DNA of 10,788 bases from Candidatus Woesearchaeota archaeon (GCA_016205905.1 JACQSP010000078.1:1-10788), one strand, 5' to 3'. Shown: positions 1-5,932, counted from the first letter of the stretch. Notes: generated by a model not told the origin, from the letters alone. Program-made: numbers and translations.

Positions 1-89
1 AAGGTTGCAGCATTAATTGTCGGCATTTTTAGACTTAGAAAAAGCTTCATCTGTGACCTGAAGGTCACAGCATTCCGCCTTTTCTAAGT
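1..89. repeat. Nested double-hairpin repeat, copy 1 (left part cut by window edge)
   Basis: This is the first of two copies; the other is at 5933-6043. Positions 45-70 are identical to 6002-6027 (26 bases). The complete hairpin has an inner stem CTGTGACC (51-58) / GGTCACAG (63-70) with loop TGAA. An outer stem ACTTAGAAAA (33-42) / TTTTCTAAGT (80-89) encloses it. Upstream lie only the right arms of a second hairpin: GGTTGCAG (3-10) and TGTCGGCATTTTT (18-30); their partners would be left of base 1. The outer stem differs in sequence from copy 2 but still pairs, which indicates selection or inheritance as a folded unit. It could be a mobile palindromic element, a structured RNA or a terminator; the sequence does not decide which. 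Confidence 0.85.
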
Positions 90-96
90 TATAAAA
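89..96 (+). promoter_or_regulatory. TATA-like box upstream of the first membrane-protein gene
   Basis: TTATAAAA begins at the last base of repeat copy 1 and lies 56-63 bases before the ATG at 152. This matches the spacing of the stronger TATA box at 4291-4298 to its gene. Archaeal transcription would start near 118-122, giving a leader of about 30 bases that contains the ribosome binding site at 138-144. No clear BRE is visible, because the repeat's stem occupies that place. Confidence 0.4.
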
Positions 97-98
97 CT

Positions 99-115
99 TA
101 TCTTCAAAGAAGATA
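99..115. promoter_or_regulatory. Short hairpin/inverted repeat between TATA box and expected transcription start
   Basis: TATCTTC (99-105), loop AAA, GAAGATA (109-115) form a perfect 7-bp inverted repeat. It sits just downstream of the TATA-like box and upstream of the probable start site, a position where an archaeal repressor could block polymerase. It could equally be a chance AT-rich palindrome. It is absent after copy 2 of the repeat, so it is not part of that element. Confidence 0.3.
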
Positions 116-151
116 GAAAATGAAGTAATTATTATTCAAGGGGGTTATATT

Positions 152-820
152 ATGGCAGAACCAAACGATGGAATTCAAGCAGAGGGAAGCGCTGATAGTG
201 GAGCAGGCGCTGTTGGAATTGATGATGTTATTCAAAGAGCAAATGCATTTTTATCAGACGAGAAAATAAGAGGCATCAGAGGCGATATGTTCTCTATGCA
301 AAAAAGGCATAAAAGAAACAGAATCCTTGGTAAAATTGTGACATATCTTGGTATAGGTGCTGCAATATTTGCCACTGGTGTTCTTACAAAGGATTATGTG
401 GTTTCTGCCTATGAAAATGCAAGAGAAAGTATTGTTTCAACTGCCGGCAGTGTTAAAGATACAGTTGTATCAACAGCGAATTCTCTCTATGAATCTGGAA
501 ATGATGTTGGCTATGATATAACACATACTGACCCTGAAGAAATGGGCGAAAAATATATGGCTAAAATTGATGAATATTCAGAAACACCAAATACATTGGA
601 TGAATACCAATCCTCGCTGTTAAATGTCGCAGACAAAATTATATTTTCTATTGATGCAAATAAATCAGGCGGCCAGAAAGGATTAGAGCAGGTTACATGG
701 AGTGCATTCAACAGAATGAGCAAAGAAAAGAAAAAAGAATTTGTTGGCGAGGCATCTAAGCGAGTAGCTGAAGGAACAGCTGAACAACCAGCTAGTACAT
801 CCTATGCTCAGCCAAAATAG
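152..820 (+). CDS. Predicted single-span membrane protein, function unknown
   Basis: The protein has 222 residues and I do not recognise a family. Residues 1-50 are acidic and Gly/Ala/Ser-rich. A basic patch (KRHKRNR, about 51-57) precedes one hydrophobic segment at about 59-78 (ILGKIVTYLGIGAAIFATGVL). By the positive-inside rule the N-terminus would be cytoplasmic and the longer C-terminal part outside. Residues 84-115 are a Ser/Thr/Ala/Val-rich, probably amphipathic helix with repeating S-x-x-S-V-K-D-T-V-V-S-T character. The tail is Lys/Glu-rich and then low-complexity. The ATG is supported by AAGGGGG at 138-144, seven bases upstream. It is the first of three consecutive small genes with the same layout (basic patch, one span, helical tail), which suggests a shared membrane-tethering role. 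That role is inference. Confidence 0.75.
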   Translation: MAEPNDGIQAEGSADSGAGAVGIDDVIQRANAFLSDEKIRGIRGDMFSMQKRHKRNRILGKIVTYLGIGAAIFATGVLTKDYVVSAYENARESIVSTAGSVKDTVVSTANSLYESGNDVGYDITHTDPEEMGEKYMAKIDEYSETPNTLDEYQSSLLNVADKIIFSIDANKSGGQKGLEQVTWSAFNRMSKEKKKEFVGEASKRVAEGTAEQPASTSYAQPK

Positions 821-875
821 TAAGTGAAAAGATAATAGACAAGAATCATAAAATGAATGCCAATGGTGTACTAAA

Positions 876-1391
876 ATGGCTTATGCAAGAACAGATTCAG
901 AAACAAGCGGATGGAAAAGTGTAAAAAGATTTGCATTAGTTACATCAATATTGACGTCTATTGCAGTCCTTGGCAGATATACATTAGACTGCAGTGCGAT
1001 GTTTTTTGGAGCAAATAAAAGCGGATATGAACAGCCTCACCAAACACCATTTTCTTCTAAAGGAAAATTTTATCCAGCTGATTTAGGAAATAGTAATACT
1101 ATGATGCAGAGTGGCAAGCAAAGTGATGGTAACGAGTATGGAGATAATTTAAAAGATTATGGCTCTTTGTTTGATTTTTCACGAGAGAAAACATTAGCAG
1201 AAAGGGTTTACAACACATTTCAATACGGAAGGGATGCAATTGATGCTTTGGCAAATGTTGGAAATAATGATTCTAAAAGTGGCTTAGAAAAAAAAGTTCA
1301 ATCGAATAATCCTTCAGAAATTACTTCACCTCAACAACAATTACAACAACCAAAAGATATGAAGACGACAGCAAGTGGGTATAGTATTTAG
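876..1391 (+). CDS. Small predicted membrane-anchored protein, function unknown
   Basis: The protein has 171 residues and no recognised family. A basic stretch (W13-K-S-V-K-R18) precedes a short hydrophobic segment at about 19-33 (FALVTSILTSIAVLG), best read as one membrane span or an uncleaved signal anchor. The rest is polar and Asn/Gln/Ser/Gly-rich, with one charged, possibly helical stretch near residues 102-130. A Gln/Pro-rich low-complexity end (about 145-160) looks disordered. GGTG at 865-868, seven bases before the ATG, supports the start. The gene begins 55 bases after the previous stop and is probably co-transcribed with it. A large palindromic element starts 12 bases after its stop codon. 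Confidence 0.7.
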   Translation: MAYARTDSETSGWKSVKRFALVTSILTSIAVLGRYTLDCSAMFFGANKSGYEQPHQTPFSSKGKFYPADLGNSNTMMQSGKQSDGNEYGDNLKDYGSLFDFSREKTLAERVYNTFQYGRDAIDALANVGNNDSKSGLEKKVQSNNPSEITSPQQQLQQPKDMKTTASGYSI

Positions 1392-1402
1392 ATTATTTAT
1401 AG

Positions 1403-1587
1403 AATTTCATCCAAAAATTCCAATTTTTAGGAAAGTAAAGTATGAGCAAAAAATAACAACAACAATGGCACGGACGGATTTTACTGCGTAAAATCCTACT
1501 CGGCTCAGCTTACAGCTTCGCCTCGCCCGGCCATGTTGTTATTTTTTGCATTGAAACCTTAAATTCAATTAATTTTTGGATGAAATT
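1403..1587. repeat. Foldback (MITE-like) element with 17-bp perfect terminal inverted repeats
   Basis: AATTTCATCCAAAAATT at 1403-1419 is perfectly complementary to 1571-1587. The two arms enclose further palindromes. A 15-bp stem (1446-1460 / 1535-1549) is extended by ATGGC/GCCAT (1465-1469 / 1530-1534) past a four-base AACA bulge. Inside is a 9-bp hairpin GGATTTTAC (1476-1484) / GTAAAATCC (1488-1496) with loop TGC. The outer arms are AT-rich and the core (about 1467-1533) is markedly GC-rich, unlike the neighbouring genes. There is no room for a transposase. No clear target-site duplication is seen; only AG borders both ends. It could be a non-autonomous element, a structured RNA or a strong transcription barrier. 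Confidence 0.8.
1446..1549. repeat. Inner long hairpin of the foldback element
   Basis: Twenty base pairs with a four-base bulge close this 104-base hairpin. The left arm carries AACAACAAC where the right arm has only two matching GTT units, consistent with a replication-slippage triplet gain in one arm. The enclosed GC-rich sequence has a perfect 9-bp stem (1476-1496) and then a pyrimidine-rich GC segment (1501-1529) without a strong stem of its own. It may be the functional core of the surrounding 1403-1587 element. Confidence 0.8.
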
Positions 1588-1600
1588 AGGACACAGATTA

Positions 1601-1627
1601 TATTATTAATATTATTGATATTATTAA
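1601..1627. repeat. Three tandem 9-bp AT units
   Basis: TATTATTAA, TATTATTGA and TATTATTAA follow one another without gaps, just outside the right arm of the foldback element and just before the third membrane-protein gene. This AT-only tract could be a promoter or melting region or simply slippage. An overlapping frame reads it as Leu/Ile repeats, but I do not consider that frame coding. Confidence 0.5.
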
Positions 1628-1684
1628 TTACTATTAAATATCATAATGAAAGAATCAACATATATTTCAGCGAGAGGTTATGCA

Positions 1685-2119
1685 ATGAGATTATTCAAAC
1701 TTTTTGTGGCTGGTTGTGTAGTCTACACAATATATTCAATTGCGACTTGCGGCAAAAACACTGGCGAAGAACAAGAATCAAAAAGAGCTGATGAAACTAA
1801 AGCATATACTGAAATAGAAAAAAGAGTAGAAACAGCGCCAAGCACTACACCTAACGCAACACAACAAAAAAAAGGAGCAGAACAAAAAGAAGAATATACA
1901 TTAAATGATAAGATAAAAGGTTTAAGTGATAAGGTTGGCGATAATATAAATTATGCAATTGACAATGTGACAGATAGTGTTTCCACACATATTAAACAAA
2001 AAGCAGATGATGCAACAAAGCCATATATAGAGCCATGGAAAGAGCTCGGCGCAGAGGCTGGAAGATATGGCAGGGCGTTAAGGAATGATTATCTTGACGG
2101 TAAATTGTTGAGAAATTAG
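1685..2119 (+). CDS. Small membrane-anchored protein with amphipathic helical tail, function unknown
   Basis: From this start the protein has 144 residues and no recognised family. A hydrophobic stretch at about 6-21 (LFVAGCVVYTIYSIAT) follows R2 and K5. It contains Cys11 in a V-A-G-C context that resembles a lipobox, but the preceding region is short and the hydrophobicity continues past the Cys, so a membrane anchor is more likely. Residues about 25-75 are Glu/Lys/Thr-rich and probably disordered. Residues 77-130 look like amphipathic helix, similar in style to the tail of the gene at 152. The ATG at 1685 has AGAGG (1673-1677) seven bases upstream. The in-frame ATG at 1646 would add 13 polar residues but lacks a ribosome binding site. 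It is the third of the three alike membrane genes. Confidence 0.65.
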   Translation: MRLFKLFVAGCVVYTIYSIATCGKNTGEEQESKRADETKAYTEIEKRVETAPSTTPNATQQKKGAEQKEEYTLNDKIKGLSDKVGDNINYAIDNVTDSVSTHIKQKADDATKPYIEPWKELGAEAGRYGRALRNDYLDGKLLRN

Positions 2120-2154
2120 CTGGATGTTGCAGAGTGTAAAAGTGGTTGAACATG

Positions 2155-2217
2155 ATAATAATTAAACAATATTCGCCTTTTCCAAATAAAAAAGGTATTT
2201 GTTTGTTTAATTAATAT
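2155..2217. repeat. Nested hairpin containing a fragment of the double-hairpin repeat
   Basis: AATTAAACAA (2160-2169) pairs with TTGTTTAATT (2203-2212), with imperfect pairing continuing outward. CCTTTT (2176-2181) pairs with AAAAGG (2190-2195) inside. Positions 2167-2186 match the right end of repeat copy 2 (6025-6043) except for one substitution and one inserted C, so this looks like a decayed or recombined third copy. It begins about 35 bases after a stop codon and is followed by a T-rich run at 2215-2222, so it could end the upstream transcript. Confidence 0.6.
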
Positions 2218-2273
2218 TTTTTACTGCTCACAATCCGTACTAGGGACGCAGTCCACCGTCTCACTAATTAAAC
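2205..2273. repeat. Inverted repeat with GC-rich core related to the 1403-1587 element
   Basis: GTTTAATTA (2205-2213) pairs with TAATTAAAC (2265-2273). The left arm overlaps the right arm of the preceding hairpin (2203-2212), so the two structures exclude each other. The core contains TTTTACTGC, four bases, then AATCC (2219-2236), the same pattern and spacing as 1479-1496 in the foldback element. This suggests common ancestry of the two cores. A small GGAC/GTCC hairpin lies inside. Confidence 0.5.
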
Positions 2274-2274
2274 T

Positions 2275-2352
2275 GTTTGTCGTTAGTCGTAAACGGAAAA
2301 ACGGAAAAATGCAAAAAACTGCTGACGACAAACGACCTACGACTAACGACTT
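2275..2352. repeat. Heptamer ACGACNN repeats in opposed orientation forming alternative hairpins
   Basis: Four consecutive 7-base units ACGACNN occupy 2325-2352. Two inverted units (NNGTCGT) occupy 2277-2290. GTCGTTAGTCGTA (2279-2291) pairs perfectly over 13 bp with 2338-2350. Alternatively GTTTGTCGT (2275-2283) pairs over 9 bp with ACGACAAAC (2325-2333). Between them lie two ACGGAAAA units (about 2292-2307). This could be a protein-binding repeat array, an attenuator-like RNA or a recombination site. The nuclease gene begins 70 bases downstream. Confidence 0.75.
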
Positions 2353-2422
2353 ACTTATTAATCATAGTGAACGGGTTGGACATGCCAGGAACGAATAAAG
2401 ACAAATCATAAAAATCAGCAAA

Positions 2423-3109
2423 ATGGCAGTTGCACAAAAATATAGAAAAAGCAGGGATGGCGAAAGAAATAGTGAAAAAAGAAGAATAAAACCATCGCCT
2501 GAGGTTGTTGAGCAGTCAAAGAAGTTTGAATGCTATGTTGCCGGGCTTTTGTATGACTCTGGCATCAAAACAATCAGATGGGATGTTTATTACACTCACC
2601 ATGAAGAAGATGACAACGAATTTGATGGTGAATCAAGAAGACATAGAGAATCAAGAAGGCAGGTTGATGTTCAATACACAAAATCAGGTGTTTTAGGCTT
2701 ATTAAGAAAGTTAGTAATAATTGAATGCAAATATTCCTCAAATCCAAACGCGCATCTTGGGCTTGATCATTTTATCGACGAGAAAGGAGAGAGGGGTGAG
2801 AAGAATGGCCAAAGAAGAAGAATTGATAATCTGGCAGATGAGATTGATGAGAAGAGAATGTTTGTCGGCGCAGATTATGCGATACTTGTTTCCAATGCCT
2901 ATTTTACCCCTCAGCTCAGAGCAGAAGCTCGACGGCAGAACCTAGAATTATGGGACAGGGACGAGTTAGACAGGATGGACAGGCAGAGGAGGGGCTTATT
3001 TGATGCTACTGCCGGCATTGTTAGAAGATATTTGTTTGGAAATGCAAGTCTTGAGGAGAAGGTTGCAAAAATAGATGTTGATGATTATAAACATTTAAGA
3101 GGGAACTAA
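2423..3109 (+). CDS. Mrr-like PD-(D/E)xK restriction endonuclease-fold protein
   Basis: The 228-residue protein fits the Mrr-type nuclease fold. A helix with the usual Glu (F35-E36 in KKFECYVAGLLYDSGI) is followed by D82 (QVDV) and the E101-C-K103 strand (LVIIECKY). Together these supply the D...E-x-K metal-binding triad. The later pattern at 151-164 (DYAILVSNAYFTPQ) and E175-L-W-D-R-D-E-L matches the Mrr motif where a strand, an F-T and a terminal L-W/I-D stretch follow the active site. Mrr proteins cut DNA, often modified DNA; other members of the fold are repair or recombination enzymes. A charged insertion (about 60-80) precedes D82. No methyltransferase or target-recognition domain is adjacent, so a classical restriction pair is not evident. 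The start has no visible ribosome binding site. The next gene begins 21 bases after the stop. Confidence 0.75.
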   Translation: MAVAQKYRKSRDGERNSEKRRIKPSPEVVEQSKKFECYVAGLLYDSGIKTIRWDVYYTHHEEDDNEFDGESRRHRESRRQVDVQYTKSGVLGLLRKLVIIECKYSSNPNAHLGLDHFIDEKGERGEKNGQRRRIDNLADEIDEKRMFVGADYAILVSNAYFTPQLRAEARRQNLELWDRDELDRMDRQRRGLFDATAGIVRRYLFGNASLEEKVAKIDVDDYKHLRGN

Positions 3110-3130
3110 AAAGATAGGAGTGGATAATTA

Positions 3131-4147
3131 ATGTCAAAAGAAAAGTTTAATTCATGGCTTGAAGAAAAAGCTGAAGAGCTGAGAAAAACACCCCAGAGAA
3201 ATGTTGTGCCTATCCCAAATCCAAGAGCTGCAATGCAGCAGTTTGAGGACGAGGTTATGGCAGATTATTTGTCTTTAAAGAGAAAAGCCATTAGAAAAAT
3301 AGTTCATCCATTCAAAGATTATAATTTAGAAGAAGGTGTAAAAGAGGAAATAGGAAAAGTTCAGCGTGTATTGTATGATGCAGTAAATGAAGCTTATTCC
3401 CGTGCAAACAGAATAAAAGCAGTTGAGCAAAAAATAGATTCATTGTCAGTTGAGATGGCATACTTGTTAAGTTATCATGAACGATTAGAACAGCTTGCTG
3501 GAATGCTCCCGAGAGTTGTCACTATGACTAAACAAGATGAACAGCTTAGTGAAGAAGATGAAAAAGAACAAGTGGATGGAAAAAAAGCAGATGAAAAAAA
3601 TAAAGAAGGTAAAGAAAATGAGAAAGAAAAGATTACTTGTCCAAATGTAAAAACAGTTCCTAAGAATATAGGATACGTTGTTGCAGCCTCATCTTTAGAC
3701 GAGCAGGCAGAGTATGTAAGCAAAGAAATAGCTCGTGTTGATGCTCTGATTGGCAATTATAATGGAAGAATAGACAGCGAAAGAGGAAAATTAAAAGGCT
3801 TGGGTGGTATGGAAGAAGAGCTTAGAACATATCTGCAAAACGCACAGGAAAGAATATTTATGAATATGCATATTCTCAAAAAAATCGAACTGTTTAAGGA
3901 GTTTGGAGAGAGATACGCAACAAAAGACACTAATCCTTTCATTGTTGAAAGGCTGAACCAATTATTAATGCCATACACCCAAATAATGCAGGATATTGAA
4001 TTTGATGTAAATGATATGCGCATGAAACTTGCGGGCAGTTTTATTGCTGCAAAAATGCTTCAGGAGAGAAATTCTGGTGAACAAACATATATAAGTGATG
4101 GTGTTATTGGTTATTTCAAAGAAATGGTTAAAGTGATTATGAGTTAA
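3131..4147 (+). CDS. Charged coiled-coil protein, function unknown
   Basis: The protein has 338 residues and no family I can name. It is predominantly helical. A first coiled-coil-like part spans about 70-125 (helices rich in Glu, Lys, Leu and Ala). A highly charged, low-complexity Glu/Lys/Asp linker spans about 133-168, and a second coil about 188-245. The last hundred residues are helical and less charged. No signal peptide or membrane segment is seen, so it should be cytoplasmic. GGAGTGG (3117-3123), seven bases before the ATG, is one of the better ribosome binding sites here. The 21-base gap to the Mrr-like nuclease gene indicates one transcript, which makes this a candidate partner or scaffold of the nuclease. 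That link is inference. Confidence 0.7.
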   Translation: MSKEKFNSWLEEKAEELRKTPQRNVVPIPNPRAAMQQFEDEVMADYLSLKRKAIRKIVHPFKDYNLEEGVKEEIGKVQRVLYDAVNEAYSRANRIKAVEQKIDSLSVEMAYLLSYHERLEQLAGMLPRVVTMTKQDEQLSEEDEKEQVDGKKADEKNKEGKENEKEKITCPNVKTVPKNIGYVVAASSLDEQAEYVSKEIARVDALIGNYNGRIDSERGKLKGLGGMEEELRTYLQNAQERIFMNMHILKKIELFKEFGERYATKDTNPFIVERLNQLLMPYTQIMQDIEFDVNDMRMKLAGSFIAAKMLQERNSGEQTYISDGVIGYFKEMVKVIMS

Positions 4148-4181
4148 TTGTTGAGAAGGATTAGTAATTGTCAGTACCTAA

Positions 4182-4274
4182 ACTGTGAAAAAACGAGAAG
4201 AAAATACAGAAATTCGTCTAAAAGAGGTGACGAAAAAATAAATAAGTGTTTCGGAAAATTTAGTATTTCACAGT
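4182..4274. repeat. Nested inverted repeat before the dehydrogenase-like gene
   Basis: ACTGTGAAA (4182-4190) pairs perfectly with TTTCACAGT (4266-4274). Inside, TTCGTC (4213-4218) pairs with GACGAA (4229-4234) around a ten-base loop. The layout, a distant outer arm with a short inner hairpin, repeats that of the other intergenic elements, though the sequence is different. It ends ten bases before the archaeal-type promoter at 4284. It could terminate the nuclease/coiled-coil operon or act as an upstream regulatory site. Confidence 0.5.
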
Positions 4275-4283
4275 AATAATTTC

Positions 4284-4298
4284 AAAAACATTTATAAA
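4284..4298 (+). promoter_or_regulatory. Archaeal-type BRE/TATA promoter for the dehydrogenase-like gene
   Basis: AAAAACA (4284-4290) followed by TTTATAAA (4291-4298) resembles a purine-rich TFB recognition element plus a TATA box. Transcription would start near 4320-4325, about 30 bases before the GTG at 4353. It is the clearest promoter in the window and the main reason for an archaeal assignment. It probably drives the dehydrogenase-like gene and perhaps the signalling genes after it. Confidence 0.6.
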
Positions 4299-4352
4299 AA
4301 AAGTAAGGTTTCCTTTATTATATATATAAATAAAAAGAAGCAATCATGTTGG

Positions 4353-5906
4353 GTGGGTACCATAGGACATACACTTGGGATAGTTGGAAGAGGAAGAGCA
4401 GTTGACAATCTTTTTCGAGCTATAGCAGAGGGAGCTATTCAACTTGAGGGTATTGAGGAGATTGTTTTCTATAATCATACAAAAGAAAACTACCCGTCTG
4501 ATAAACAAGAAATAGATACTGACTTTTTAAAGAAAGCTCTTTCCAAAACACCTCTTAAGAAAAGCGGGGATACCAGAACAGCAGAACACATTTTAGGGTA
4601 TAATAAAATTCAGCCAAGTGTTAATGATAATTTCAGAAGCTTTTATCGCGATTCCAATGTTATTTTCTTCGCTCCTGCTTTAGATTTATACGAGTCACAA
4701 TTCCAAGATATCACTGACGCAATAATTGACGATTTTATAGTAGCTGATGGCACTGGCAAATATGAAAGATATAGAAGAGACAATGGTAAAACCTATAAAG
4801 AAAAAACAGCGTTATTATCTTGCGAGATGTTATACGAAATAATGGTTGATGTTTCTAAATCACATGGTGGAATAGATGCGCATAAAGATTTTCTTGCTAA
4901 AGCTTATGAGGTGGGTAAGTTTAAAAGTTTAGAAGCTAAAAACAGCGAAGAGAAAGAGTTAGAGAAAAAAATAACTGTTGAAGCATTAAGCATAATATTT
5001 CAGATGAAAAGAGAAGGCAGATTGCCTTATGGATATCGAATTTGGGGGTGTTTTGCGCCATCATTAAAGATGATAATTGATTATGCAAAGTTGTTTAGGC
5101 AAACCATGCATGAGCCTAAAAATGATCCTAAACCTATTCTTGTCTTGACAAATGAAATGTCAATGGTTTGCAATATTCTTGCAATGTTTAACCCACGTCT
5201 TACTCCTTTTTTAGTTGGTGTCAGTGATTATGATGTTAAAAGAAGCAAAGAGCTATTTGTAAAACATTTTGGGTTAAAGCATCTATTAACAGATGAAACA
5301 TTTAATATGGCATTTAATAATATAGGTGTAATAGGAGATCATGAATCTTATGCCCTGCCTGTTTTTCCAAAAGGATTTTTAGAAGAACATAAAATTAATC
5401 CAAAGGACGCCCATGCTTTCTTTAAAAATGAATTATATTCTTATGTTTCAGATAAAATTAGCAAGGATGAAGATCATAATAAAAGCGTTAGAGACTCTTT
5501 AATTAATGTTATCAACGCAGCAACTAGAAGTTTAGGAAGCTGTTTAAGATTTGAAGGTGATTTTTATAATGGTGTTTTTATTCCTTTGAAGAGAAATTTA
5601 GATAGAAAAGGGTTCTCATATTCTCTTGAAATTGAAGAATCTGTTGAACAAAAAAGATTAACATTAGATGAAAACACAGGTATTTTCGCAACATATCATC
5701 ATAGTTTTTGTAATGGCAGGTCTATTCCTTTGGAAGTTGAGATGCCGGAATATGTTCAGCAGCAGTTTTTGAATTGTTTGACAGATTATGCAACTTTATT
5801 GCACAGATTGATAACTAATCCTGTGATTGGAGAACATCTTGTTGAACCTGTGGAAAATAAAAAAATATGTTGTTTTCCTTATGTGGAGACACAAGCGAGA
5901 AAGTAG
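4353..5906 (+). CDS. Divergent lactate/malate dehydrogenase-fold protein with large insertion
   Basis: The 517-residue protein has the order of motifs of the L-lactate/malate dehydrogenase superfamily but is far longer than the usual 310-330. A nucleotide-binding start (LGIVGRGRAV, 8-17) leads to a second strand IVFYNHTKE, where the family's acidic NAD-ribose residue appears to be Asn41. NVIFFAPALD (102-111) matches the third strand. PILVLTNEM (261-269) holds the conserved Asn267. D294-V-K-R297 matches the D-x-x-R pair (substrate Arg and catalytic Asp). GDH330ESYALPVFP matches G-E-H-G-D-x-x-x-P with the catalytic His. An insertion of about 120 residues (113-232) separates the third strand from the following helix and includes a charged helix (about 195-220). 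The start is GTG without a clear ribosome binding site. The enzyme may be active on an unusual substrate or may have become a sensor. Confidence 0.7.
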   Translation: MGTIGHTLGIVGRGRAVDNLFRAIAEGAIQLEGIEEIVFYNHTKENYPSDKQEIDTDFLKKALSKTPLKKSGDTRTAEHILGYNKIQPSVNDNFRSFYRDSNVIFFAPALDLYESQFQDITDAIIDDFIVADGTGKYERYRRDNGKTYKEKTALLSCEMLYEIMVDVSKSHGGIDAHKDFLAKAYEVGKFKSLEAKNSEEKELEKKITVEALSIIFQMKREGRLPYGYRIWGCFAPSLKMIIDYAKLFRQTMHEPKNDPKPILVLTNEMSMVCNILAMFNPRLTPFLVGVSDYDVKRSKELFVKHFGLKHLLTDETFNMAFNNIGVIGDHESYALPVFPKGFLEEHKINPKDAHAFFKNELYSYVSDKISKDEDHNKSVRDSLINVINAATRSLGSCLRFEGDFYNGVFIPLKRNLDRKGFSYSLEIEESVEQKRLTLDENTGIFATYHHSFCNGRSIPLEVEMPEYVQQQFLNCLTDYATLLHRLITNPVIGEHLVEPVENKKICCFPYVETQARK

Positions 5907-5932
5907 AAAAAAGATAAACTTAGTAAAATAAA

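Larger units (their letters stand above)
2120..2422. other. Intergenic region packed with inverted repeats, no gene seen
   Basis: This 303-base gap holds no convincing open frame. The one short frame from the ATG at 2382 has only nine codons and is unlikely to be real. Most of 2155-2352 consists of three chained inverted-repeat units, listed separately. A GC-richer patch (about 2223-2264) interrupts otherwise AT-rich DNA. I found no convincing tRNA and no clear TATA box. No ribosome binding site is visible before the nuclease gene at 2423. Confidence 0.6.

Noticed and set aside
1576..1791. Open frame from TTG with a Leu/Ile-repeat hydrophobic start
   Set aside because: It begins inside the right arm of the foldback element, its hydrophobic stretch is just the tandem 9-base AT repeat, and it overlaps the better-supported gene at 1685 in another frame.
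2223..2264. GC-richer patch considered as a tRNA fragment or attachment site
   Set aside because: No cloverleaf arms or T-loop sequence are found and no integrase gene is present.
2382..2411. Nine-codon frame before the nuclease gene
   Set aside because: Too short, out of frame with the nuclease, and without a clear ribosome binding site.
3475..4023. Minus-strand frames within the coiled-coil gene
   Set aside because: They are Ser/Phe/Leu-rich reflections of the Glu/Lys-rich plus-strand gene and have no start signals.
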